DNA of 64,000 nt from positions 124,001 through 188,000 of the forward strand of contig NZ_JABEBY010000002.1 of NCBI RefSeq assembly GCF_046719765.1. The letters run 5' to 3'. Under the pieces are notes generated by a model. The model did no database searches and was not told the origin of the DNA. It saw nothing but the letters and a program-made list of their open reading frames with translations. This document shows positions 36,141-45,579 of the stretch, in pieces. This DNA comes from Halonotius sp046719765. Its GTDB lineage: Archaea > Halobacteriota > Halobacteria > Halobacteriales > Haloferacaceae. Both the position numbers and the translations under genes were made by a program. The first letter of the stretch is position 1. Each line of letters opens with the position of its first letter.

Positions 36141-36297
36141 TTGCCCGGTGGCAGCCGACAGAGTCAGACACGTTTTCGGTTGTTGACACAATTGAATATC
36201 GACGAAACCGCTGTATCACCGCCGGAGCCGGCTATGTAAGCGGTTGTCTGACAGCTGTCACACACAGATTGAAACCGTTTGCGCTGCTAGTGTGGGT

Positions 36298-36522
36298 ATG
36301 CAGACCACACCGAGTGATTTTGACCGCGTCGAAGGTGTGCTTGCGTCCGCCGACGAGCCGTTGACCGCCCGTGAGATTCTTGCTGCTCTGGAGGATGCCG
36401 ACGCCGAGACGACGTTTGACAGCCCACACCAGCTTGCGACGGTACTCGGCCGCCGGGCGAAAACCGGCGAGATCACCGTGATCGCCCAACAGCCCTACCG
36501 GTACACGCTCAGCGAGAGCTAA
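36298..36522 (+). CDS. Small winged-helix-like protein
   Basis: A 74-residue protein: FDRVEGVLASADEPLTAREILAAL with HTH spacing, then HQLATVLGRRAKTGEITVIAQQPYRYTL, which looks like a recognition helix plus wing. Probably DNA-binding or a small adaptor; conserved in haloarchaea by my recollection. The ATG directly follows TGTGGGT. Confidence 0.68.
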   Translation: MQTTPSDFDRVEGVLASADEPLTAREILAALEDADAETTFDSPHQLATVLGRRAKTGEITVIAQQPYRYTLSES

Positions 36523-36536
36523 CGTTACACCGACGC

Positions 36537-36692
36537 TCAGTTCCGCGGAACGCTGATGTTTTGAACCGCTCCTCCACAGGCTGGACACCGCCGTCCGCCG
36601 TCAGTCTCTTCGAGCCGCGCGCCACAGCCTGTACACTCAAACCGGGTGTCGGTGTCGACCGCCGCGTGTAAGGTTGGAAAGTGTAATGCCAT
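36537..36692 (-). CDS. Rubrerythrin-like zinc-ribbon small protein
   Basis: A 51-residue protein with two zinc knuckles, CTGCG and CPACG, 15 residues apart, the layout of haloarchaeal rubrerythrin-like domain proteins. It likely binds one Zn or Fe. The ATG at 36692 is supported by a TATA box 22-28 bp upstream; a longer frame reaching 37076 crosses that promoter and is rejected. Confidence 0.78.
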   Translation of the reverse strand: MALHFPTLHAAVDTDTRFECTGCGARLEETDGGRRCPACGGAVQNISVPRN

Positions 36693-36713
36693 ACCGTCCC
36701 AAAGACGTTTGTG

Positions 36714-36720
36714 TATATAA
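36714..36720 (-). promoter_or_regulatory. TATA box for the zinc-ribbon small protein
   Basis: The sequence TATATAA on the plus strand reads TTATATA on the minus strand and lies 22-28 bp before the ATG at 36692, the position expected for a leaderless haloarchaeal promoter. The surrounding 36700-36800 is markedly AT-rich. Confidence 0.6.
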
Positions 36721-36960
36721 TCTTCACGCCCGACTTGAGCGCATATACAGAAGAATAAAAGGAATATAAATTTATTTCTTACAGTATTTCTTGGTATTGT
36801 GTTTGATTGTAATCTATCGTCTTCGGCACTGTCCGCTACCGGGGGCCGAAGCCGTCCGCTTTTGGGGTGGTTGATCGCTGTTGTGGGATTAGCCCTCGGG
36901 GGCTGCTGTGGTGCCGCAGACTGAGAAAGGGTTAACTCGATGCGGGGTTCCCGTTCAGGT

Positions 36961-37137
36961 ATGTCGATCAGTCTCCGCCACCCCACGAAGCGCGTCTGTG
37001 AGCGGTGTGGGCGGACAGAACGCTGGGACGGAACCACCGAATCGTGGCAGGTCGACGACGACGCTGTCGGGAGCATCTACTGCATCCACGAGTGGGATAT
37101 CAACGGCTCGTTTGTCCCCTTCGAGGGGCATCTGTAG
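36961..37137 (+). CDS. HEWD-family small protein
   Basis: A 58-residue protein with CERCGRTERWD and the family-naming HEWDINGSF motif near its C terminus. One CxxC plus another Cys may hold a zinc. Found only in haloarchaea; function unknown. Stop is 1 bp before the cutA start, so the two are probably co-transcribed. Confidence 0.82.
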   Translation: MSISLRHPTKRVCERCGRTERWDGTTESWQVDDDAVGSIYCIHEWDINGSFVPFEGHL

Positions 37138-37138
37138 G

Positions 37139-37441
37139 ATGCCGACCGTCTACGTGACCGCCCCCGACGACGCGGCCGAGGAGATCGCCGCAACGCTCGT
37201 CGAGGAGCGGCTTGCGGCCTGTGTCAACGCGGTCGACTGCCACTCGACGTATCGCTGGGACGGGGGCGTCGAAACCGACGCCGAGACGATCCTGCTGGTC
37301 AAAACGACCGATGCGGGCTACGACCGCCTCAAAGCCCGGATCGAGGCGCTCCATCCCTACGATGTGCCCTGTATCGAGCGGTTCGACGCGACCGACACCC
37401 TCGACCGCTTTGGCTCGTGGATTGACGACACCGTCGACTGA
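37139..37441 (+). CDS. cutA: Divalent-cation tolerance protein CutA
   Basis: A 100-residue protein of the CutA1 family. PTVYVTAPDDAAEEIAATLVEERLAACVN at the N terminus, STYRWDGGVETDAETILLVKT in the middle and HPYDVPCIERFD near the C terminus match the ferredoxin-like trimer family, including the conserved Cys and W. Linked to copper tolerance in bacteria, though its exact role is unclear. Confidence 0.95.
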   Translation: MPTVYVTAPDDAAEEIAATLVEERLAACVNAVDCHSTYRWDGGVETDAETILLVKTTDAGYDRLKARIEALHPYDVPCIERFDATDTLDRFGSWIDDTVD

Positions 37442-37457
37442 GCACACGGGGCCCCAG

Positions 37458-38135
37458 CTACGCTGACGCCGACTTCACCGATTCAAGCACCGAGCGCGTT
37501 CCCTCGAAATACGACTCCGCAACCACGGTGTCGGCGGCGGCTTTCGCCCGGTCGTCGGCGTTGGCGACGGCGTACGACGCCCCTGCCGTCTCGAACAGCG
37601 ACACGTCGTTTTCGCTGTCGCCGATCGCCACAAACGAGCCGGCCTCAACGCCGAGGATATCGGCGACTGCGGCCAACCCATCGCCCTTCTCGACGCCCGG
37701 TGTCTTCAGGTGGTAGGCGTAGCCGGTGTCGACGACTTCGAGATCGAACTCCGCAGCCACTTCCCGGAGCAACGCCTCGTCGGCGTCGATGCGGGCGGCG
37801 AGTTCGGTCTCCCGCCAGCGGTTCGTTGTATCGGCGGCATCCCACCCGAGATCACCGCCCCGAGCCCGAAACGTCTCGGCGGCCTGTTCGGCCCGACCGC
37901 GGTCGCCCTGGAAGCTGACCTGCCCGTCGGCACAGACGACGCCGCCGTTTTCGGCGACGACCCGCTCCGGGATCCCCAGAAAATGACAGAGTGCGACCGG
38001 GTACGGAAACGATTTGCCGGTCGCCACCACGATCGGCGCGTCCCAGGCCGGCAGTAGCTCAAAGATCCGTGGATCGATCCGGTCGTCGCGTGTTGTCAGT
38101 GTGCCATCGATATCCAGCGCAAGCGGCGGTACCAT
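37458..38135 (-). CDS. Archaeal-type phosphoglycolate phosphatase (HAD)
   Basis: A 225-residue HAD phosphatase with a C2 cap. Motif I ALDIDGTLT, motif II VVATGKSF, motif III Lys in GVEKGDGLAAVADILG, motif IV AIGDSENDVSLFETAG. These match the TA0175-type phosphoglycolate phosphatase/sucrose-phosphate phosphatase subfamily. The start is the ATG before VPPLALDID. Same strand as, and 71 bp downstream of, the HPr gene. Confidence 0.88.
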   Translation of the reverse strand: MVPPLALDIDGTLTTRDDRIDPRIFELLPAWDAPIVVATGKSFPYPVALCHFLGIPERVVAENGGVVCADGQVSFQGDRGRAEQAAETFRARGGDLGWDAADTTNRWRETELAARIDADEALLREVAAEFDLEVVDTGYAYHLKTPGVEKGDGLAAVADILGVEAGSFVAIGDSENDVSLFETAGASYAVANADDRAKAAADTVVAESYFEGTRSVLESVKSASA

Positions 38136-38206
38136 ATCGCCTCTCGGCGACCCGGACAAAAAACCGCTCCGGCGTCGGTGTGTCTGCGGTCAACTCGGAG
38201 GGTGGG

Positions 38207-38503
38207 TTACGCTGGTGTGTCGCCGGCGACATCCGACTCCCCGGCCGGCGTCGAGATGACGTTTGCGAGTGCTTCAAGCGCGGGTTCGGCCTCCGGCCCT
38301 TCGGCGGTCAGCCGCACCTCGTCGCCACGCCGGACGCCGAGGCCGGTGACCCCGAGAATGCTGTCGGCGGCAACGGGTGGTCGACTCCCATCGACGGCCT
38401 CGACGGTGATCGTGGCATCGAAGTTGCCGGCGGCTTCGACGAAGGTGGTCGCTGGCCGCGCGTGCAGTCCATCCTCCGGGACGACGGTGACTGTTCGTTC
38501 CAT
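38207..38503 (-). CDS. ptsH: HPr-family phosphocarrier protein
   Basis: A 98-residue HPr. The phospho-His site is in DGLHARPATTFVE (H15), and the C-terminal part has ADSILGVTGLGVRRGDEV, where bacterial HPr carries the regulatory Ser-46 loop; Ser48 in ADSILG aligns with it. The last 15 residues are an extra acidic tail. In other haloarchaea an HPr gene follows glpK-glpX; here it follows the transducer-UgpB fusion by 56 bp without a promoter of its own that I can see. No enzyme I, EIIA or HPr kinase is in the window, so its phosphate donor is elsewhere. Confidence 0.92.
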   Translation of the reverse strand: MERTVTVVPEDGLHARPATTFVEAAGNFDATITVEAVDGSRPPVAADSILGVTGLGVRRGDEVRLTAEGPEAEPALEALANVISTPAGESDVAGDTPA

Positions 38504-38559
38504 GAGCGCTGTTGGGGTAGTGTCCTGTTAGTAGTCGGGGGTTATCGCCGTCGGCCGCG

Positions 38560-41295
<2,736 letters not shown>

Positions 41296-41321
41296 ACTTA
41301 CGATCATTACAGTATGGTGTA

Positions 41322-41328
41322 CATAAAT
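41322..41328 (-). promoter_or_regulatory. TATA box of the transducer-UgpB fusion gene
   Basis: ATTTATG on the minus strand lies 27-33 bp before the ATG at 41295 but only 15-21 bp before the ATG at 41307. The usual TATA to start distance therefore favours 41295 (MSLRW) as the translated start of a near-leaderless mRNA. Confidence 0.5.
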
Positions 41329-41378
41329 GTGTGTATCGGATTATCGTGTGCAACCGCCGGTGGCCGTCCGTCGCCGTC

Positions 41379-42542
41379 TCAGGCCGTGTCGGTCAACGCC
41401 GTGAACACGAGCGTGGGAAACCGCGGCTCCAGCCGGGATGGGGGGCGGCCGGTCTCCGATGGCTGGTCGGCTTTCACGCGCCGAACGATCCCGCTTTCGG
41501 CCAGCTCATAGAGGATGCGCTCGATCGTCGCCCGCGAGAGATCGATCCCGTCGCTGCTGATCGCCTCGGCGGCCGCCTTAACCGACTCCCGGGCCGTCTC
41601 CGGCAGCTCGATCAGCCGCCGGACGATCCGTTTTCGACTCGTCGGCAGCGACATGACACGGCCGAGGGCGACACAGGGTTGCGGCACCGCCGCCATCCCG
41701 GTCGCCAACGCGGTCGCATCGATCGGGGTGTCGGCATCCGCGCCGACGCTCACCGCCGCGCCGAACAACGCCGCCAGCGCGTCGTGGGCGTCGCCGTCGG
41801 CCCACGCTGCGACATCGGTGAGCCCGTCGGTCGTCGTCGCCGATCGCAGCCGGCCGTTGGCGACCCGGCTGGTCAGGATCTCGATCAGCGTGTGTTGTGT
41901 GTAGGGGTCGACGTGAACCCGTTTGATCGTCTGCCGGTCGCTGATCGCGGTGTCGGCGGGCTTGCTGCGACCGACCGCCAGACAGCTGATCGATGATCGA
42001 AACGGTGCGAACTGCTCGAAAACGGTCGCGCTGTCGAGGGTTTCGGGTTCACCAACGTGGTCGACGGCGACAACGATCTGTCGATCCCGCGTTGCCAGCT
42101 GCGTCTCAAGCCGGTCGCACATCGCCTCGCTGCTGACCCCTTGTTTTGGGACAGCCGACGACGACAACGCCGCTACAACGGTATGGAGCAGCCCGAACGC
42201 CGACTGGGCGCGCCGGCTGTCGACGTAGAGAAACCGCACCTCGGTTGTCGGCTCGGCCCGCGTTGCGGTGTAGATCTGTGTTGTCTGATCGCCGTGCTGG
42301 CGGCTACACTCGGCAAACAGCGCGCGGACAACGGCTGATTTGCCCGAACCCTTCGGCCCCCAGACGTAGCTGTCGGCCGGCCGGTCGGCGTCGAAGATCG
42401 GTGCCAGCACGTCCAGTAGCTGCTCGATGACGGTACCGCGGCCGACCGGCTCGCTTGGATGTACCAGCGGGCTGATCGCGTCATACGTCGGCCGGGCGTC
42501 GTCGGCGTGCTGTCGACGGGCGATTCGATCCTGTAAGTCCAT
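41379..42542 (-). CDS. Orc1/Cdc6-like AAA+ ATPase
   Basis: A 387-residue AAA+ protein related to archaeal Orc1/Cdc6. The P-loop is GPKGSGKSAVV at 62-69. The Walker B strand is QIVVAVDHVGE: D161 is followed by His where Orc1 proteins have Glu (DE), so hydrolysis may be weak. The last 70 residues form a winged helix (SRATIERILYELAESGIVRRV). Unlike initiators, it is not flanked by recognisable origin-recognition boxes. It lies between the transducer fusion and glpX, separated from glpX by a terminator-like hairpin. It may be a DNA-binding regulator rather than a replication initiator. Confidence 0.8.
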   Translation of the reverse strand: MDLQDRIARRQHADDARPTYDAISPLVHPSEPVGRGTVIEQLLDVLAPIFDADRPADSYVWGPKGSGKSAVVRALFAECSRQHGDQTTQIYTATRAEPTTEVRFLYVDSRRAQSAFGLLHTVVAALSSSAVPKQGVSSEAMCDRLETQLATRDRQIVVAVDHVGEPETLDSATVFEQFAPFRSSISCLAVGRSKPADTAISDRQTIKRVHVDPYTQHTLIEILTSRVANGRLRSATTTDGLTDVAAWADGDAHDALAALFGAAVSVGADADTPIDATALATGMAAVPQPCVALGRVMSLPTSRKRIVRRLIELPETARESVKAAAEAISSDGIDLSRATIERILYELAESGIVRRVKADQPSETGRPPSRLEPRFPTLVFTALTDTA

Positions 42543-42649
42543 GATGTGCTCCCGGTGGTGAGGTCAGTGCTCGTGTTGTTCGTGGGTGGTGTCGGTGTTC
42601 GTGGTTAGTGCCGCGATGCGTCCCTGCTCCGTGCTGTGGGTATGAATGA

Positions 42650-42726
42650 AAAAGCGAAAACCGCATCACCAGACGACCGCCGTTGAGCGACGGTGTGATC
42701 GACTCCGGCTCACCAACGGGGTGAGC
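42650..42726 (-). terminator. Terminator-like structure after glpX
   Basis: On the minus strand just past the glpX stop there is a perfect 7-bp hairpin (arms 42720-42726 and 42708-42714, 5-nt loop). A second inverted repeat follows near 42675-42692, and then a T-rich run (GGTTTTCGCTTTTTC) at about 42650-42662. The order hairpin then T tract fits transcription termination of glpK-glpX and would make the ATPase gene a separate unit. Confidence 0.5.
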
Positions 42727-42750
42727 AAGGAGTGGTTGGTGGGTGTCGGT

Positions 42751-43746
42751 TTAGAGGCCGAGGCCGCCGAGACCGCCCCAGAAGGTGTCTCCGAGGACGC
42801 CCGCGGCGGTCAGGACAGCCGACAGCAGACCGGACATGAAGATGCCGAATGCCGGCGGGTCAACGTGGGTTTTGCCGTGCATGTAGAAGACACGGTTACA
42901 GATCTCACCCATCAGTGCACCGAAGGCACCGAAGAGCGCGCCGACGATCAGCACGACCGCCGGACTGTAGCCAGCAGCACTGGCACCCAGAGCACCGACA
43001 GCACCGGGAAGGGTGATGTGGTGGGTGACCGGGATGTTGTCGACACCGGCCTGCAGGAACACGAGGCTGGCTGCACTGATACCGAAGCCGATGAGCGGGC
43101 TACCGGTACCTTGGTAGGCGGCTGCACCGAGGATACCACCGATAATTCCGATGAAGGTAACGCCGCTCCATTTGTACTGCCACGGCAGCCAGATGCCGGG
43201 TGCTTCGTCCTCGTCGCGCTCCCACGGGCCGACATCGAAGAGGCCGTCACCGGTGACCTCGCCGATGATGCTGTAGCCGAAGGCAACACGGTGGATCAGC
43301 GCGGAAACGAAGACCATCAGCGCGATGTTGTCAGTCGGGATGCCGACCGTTCGACCGAGGCCGGTGCCGACCATCCCGAGGATGCCGAAGATACCACCGA
43401 CGAGCAGTACGTCGGTTTTCTGGGTACCAGCGGCCCACAGGATGTTCTTCCCGTCATCGATGTAGCCTTGCTTGGCTGCGTATGCGGCTGCGGCCGCACC
43501 AGCGGCGAAGCTGATGTGCGGGCCGAAGACCGGACCGAAGCCGAGGTAGCCGGTGAACCCACTGGCCGTCAGTGAGGCACCTTCGCCTGCACCGTCAAGA
43601 CCGATTGCACCTGCAGCCTCACCAGCAATGACCATGAAGCCGGTGAAGATGAAGGCCGGTAGTGCGCCGATAGCAGCACCGAAGGCACCGCCGGCGAAGG
43701 CGGCGATATACCACGTCGGATCAACAAGCGTTGGATTCAGTACCAT
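42751..43746 (-). CDS. glpX: GlpX-type haloarchaeal membrane protein, candidate glycerol facilitator
   Basis: A 331-residue, Gly/Ala-rich polytopic membrane protein with about eight to ten hydrophobic segments. It is not an MIP aquaglyceroporin: no NPA motif is present. A cytoplasmic or external loop near 165-185 carries DVGPWERDEDEAPGIWLPW. The gene begins 2 bp after the glpK stop, so the two are certainly co-transcribed. In Haloferax a protein in the same position is called GlpX and proposed to help glycerol uptake; that assignment rests on context. The name should not be confused with bacterial GlpX, a fructose bisphosphatase. Confidence 0.82.
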   Translation of the reverse strand: MVLNPTLVDPTWYIAAFAGGAFGAAIGALPAFIFTGFMVIAGEAAGAIGLDGAGEGASLTASGFTGYLGFGPVFGPHISFAAGAAAAAYAAKQGYIDDGKNILWAAGTQKTDVLLVGGIFGILGMVGTGLGRTVGIPTDNIALMVFVSALIHRVAFGYSIIGEVTGDGLFDVGPWERDEDEAPGIWLPWQYKWSGVTFIGIIGGILGAAAYQGTGSPLIGFGISAASLVFLQAGVDNIPVTHHITLPGAVGALGASAAGYSPAVVLIVGALFGAFGALMGEICNRVFYMHGKTHVDPPAFGIFMSGLLSAVLTAAGVLGDTFWGGLGGLGL

Positions 43747-43748
43747 CG

Positions 43749-45299
43749 TTAGTCACCACCCTCGTCTCGGGCCCAGTCTTCGGATCGCTCGACGGCGTCT
43801 TTCCAGCGGTCGTAGTTGACTTCGATGTCGGCGTCTTCGTCGACGGGGAAGCGTCGGTCGACCTGCCAGTTGTCGCGGAGTTCGTCAACCGTGTCCCAGT
43901 AGCCGACGGCGAGGCCGGCGGCGTAGGCGGCACCGAGGGCGGTCGTCTCGTCGACGACCGGCCGAACGATCTCCGTGCCGATGATGTTCGACTGGAGCTG
44001 ACAGAGGAAGTTGTTCTTGACCGCTCCGCCGTCGACACGCAGACTGGAGAGGTCGATGTCGGCGTCGGAGACCATCGCTTCAGCCACGTCTTTGGTCTGG
44101 TAGGCGATGGATTCGAGCGTGGCGCGAACGATGTGTTCGCGTCGGGTACCACGCGTCATGCCGACGATCGTTCCGCGTGCGCGCTGATCCCAGTGCGGGG
44201 CACCGAGGCCAGTGAACGCAGGCACAACATAGACGCCGTCAGTCGAGTCGATGCTGCGTGCGAGTTCTTCGGACTCCGCAGCGTCCTCGATGAGCGTCAT
44301 GTCTTCGAGCCACTCGATCGCGGCACCGGTGATAAAGATCGACCCCTCAAGGGCGTACTGCACGTCGCCACCGGATTTCTGGAAGCCGATCGTGGTCAGC
44401 AGGCCGTGATCGGAGCTGACGGCCTCGTTGCCGGTGTTCATGAGCATGAACGAGCCGGTACCGTAGGTGTTCTTGGCGTCGCCAGCGTCGAAGCAGGTCT
44501 GGCCGAACAGCGCGGCCTGCTGGTCGCCGAGCGCGCCTGCAACAGGCACTTCGGCACCGAGGAAGCCGTCGGCGTCCGTGCTGCCGTAGGTTTCGTCGTC
44601 AGAGGACGGACGCACTTCGGGCAGAATCTCCCGCGGAACGTTGAACTCGTCGAGGAGTTCGTCGTCCCATTCGAGCTCGTTGATGTCGTAGAGCATCGTG
44701 CGGGATGCGTTGGACACGTCGGTGATGTGATTTCCAGTAAGGTTGTAGATAACCCACGTGTCCGGGGTACCCATCATGAGCTCGCCGTCTTCGGCGCGGT
44801 CGCGGACATCCTCGGGCCGCGATCGCTGGAGCTTGATCGGGTCGGCGTTGTCGAGGATCCACTCTGTCTTCGTCGCCGAGAAGTACGCATCACATTCGAG
44901 ACCCGTTTTCTCACGGATCTCCTCGACGGTCAGCGTGTCGGTGCTTTCGTCTTGGATCTCTTCGACGCGGTCGGTGGTACGTCGATCCTGCCAGACGAGG
45001 GCGTTGTGTACTGGTTTGCCGGTTTCGGCGTCCCAGATAATTGTGGTCTCGCGCTGGTTGGTGATCCCGATCGATTCGAGCTGCTCGGCATCAAGATCCT
45101 CTTTATCGAGAGCCTCGTTGATGACGAGCTTCGTGTTCTCCCAGATTTCCATCGGGTCGTGTTCGACCCAGCCGGGCTCCGGATAGATCTGCTCGTGTTT
45201 TTCGTAGGCTTGCGATACGACGTTTCCGTCATGGTCAAAGACCATGAAACGAGTTCCAGTCGTCCCTTGGTCAATTGAACCAACGTATGTTTCTGACAT
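43749..45299 (-). CDS. glpK: Glycerol kinase
   Basis: A 516-residue FGGY-family kinase making sn-glycerol-3-phosphate from glycerol and ATP. N-terminal ATP-binding GSIDQGTTGTRFMVFDHDG, substrate region NQRETTIIWD with W, and the C-terminal SSLRVDGGAVKNNFLCQLQS are all present, and length fits the family. No obvious FBP-binding or EIIA-binding insertion could be judged by eye. It heads the glpK-glpX unit and is divergent from glpABC across a 280-bp regulatory region. Confidence 0.97.
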   Translation of the reverse strand: MSETYVGSIDQGTTGTRFMVFDHDGNVVSQAYEKHEQIYPEPGWVEHDPMEIWENTKLVINEALDKEDLDAEQLESIGITNQRETTIIWDAETGKPVHNALVWQDRRTTDRVEEIQDESTDTLTVEEIREKTGLECDAYFSATKTEWILDNADPIKLQRSRPEDVRDRAEDGELMMGTPDTWVIYNLTGNHITDVSNASRTMLYDINELEWDDELLDEFNVPREILPEVRPSSDDETYGSTDADGFLGAEVPVAGALGDQQAALFGQTCFDAGDAKNTYGTGSFMLMNTGNEAVSSDHGLLTTIGFQKSGGDVQYALEGSIFITGAAIEWLEDMTLIEDAAESEELARSIDSTDGVYVVPAFTGLGAPHWDQRARGTIVGMTRGTRREHIVRATLESIAYQTKDVAEAMVSDADIDLSSLRVDGGAVKNNFLCQLQSNIIGTEIVRPVVDETTALGAAYAAGLAVGYWDTVDELRDNWQVDRRFPVDEDADIEVNYDRWKDAVERSEDWARDEGGD

Positions 45300-45312
45300 G
45301 TGTATTCACCAC

Positions 45313-45368
45313 ACTCCTTGTGGGGGCCGTTCCCCCGTCGGCGGCGAACCGTTCTTTACGACCGGTTC
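45313..45368 (-). promoter_or_regulatory. glpK 5' leader: stacked hairpins with SD in the loop, and an inverted repeat
   Basis: On the minus strand a TTTATC element (45401-45406) could be the glpK TATA box, giving a leader near 75 nt, unusual among mostly leaderless genes here. The leader holds an inverted repeat GAACCG-N11-CGGTTC (45346-45351/45363-45368), a GGGGG-CCGTT-CCCCC repeat, and a CCACA-AGGAG-TGTGG hairpin whose loop is a Shine-Dalgarno-like AGGAG 14 nt before the ATG. This could allow translational or transcriptional control; it is a prediction. Confidence 0.4.
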
Positions 45369-45553
45369 CACCACCACGGGTAAACACTATGGAAGAACGT
45401 GATAAATGTTACTCCCGTCCCCAAACTTGACTGTAGTTCCCGGCTGCTTCGGGTAGTTTGCGAGACACTCACACACATGAATAGAACGTCAGACACGCGC
45501 CGGTCATGATGGCTCAGTGACGGGTATCCTCGTTAGGGGGTAAACTAAAGTCA

Positions 45554-45577
45554 TTATAGTTCAAACGGGAATTGAAC
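45554..45577 (+). promoter_or_regulatory. glpABC promoter with overlapping inverted repeat
   Basis: TTATAG at 45554-45559 lies 21-26 bp before the glpA ATG, placing transcription start at or beside the start codon. Immediately downstream GTTCAA-N7-TTGAAC (45559-45564 and 45572-45577) is a perfect 6-bp inverted repeat between the TATA box and the ATG, where a bound repressor would block initiation. It could be an operator for a glycerol regulator such as a GlpR-like protein, none of which is in the window. Confidence 0.5.
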
Positions 45578-45579
45578 GG

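Noticed and set aside
36693..37076. N-terminal extension of the zinc-ribbon small protein to 179 residues
   Set aside because: The extension would cross a good TATA box and an AT-rich promoter region; the 51-residue form matches the known small family.
42543..42750. Replication origin next to the Orc1/Cdc6-like gene
   Set aside because: No origin-recognition-box-like repeats or long AT-rich unwinding stretch; the region is explained by a terminator hairpin and promoter.
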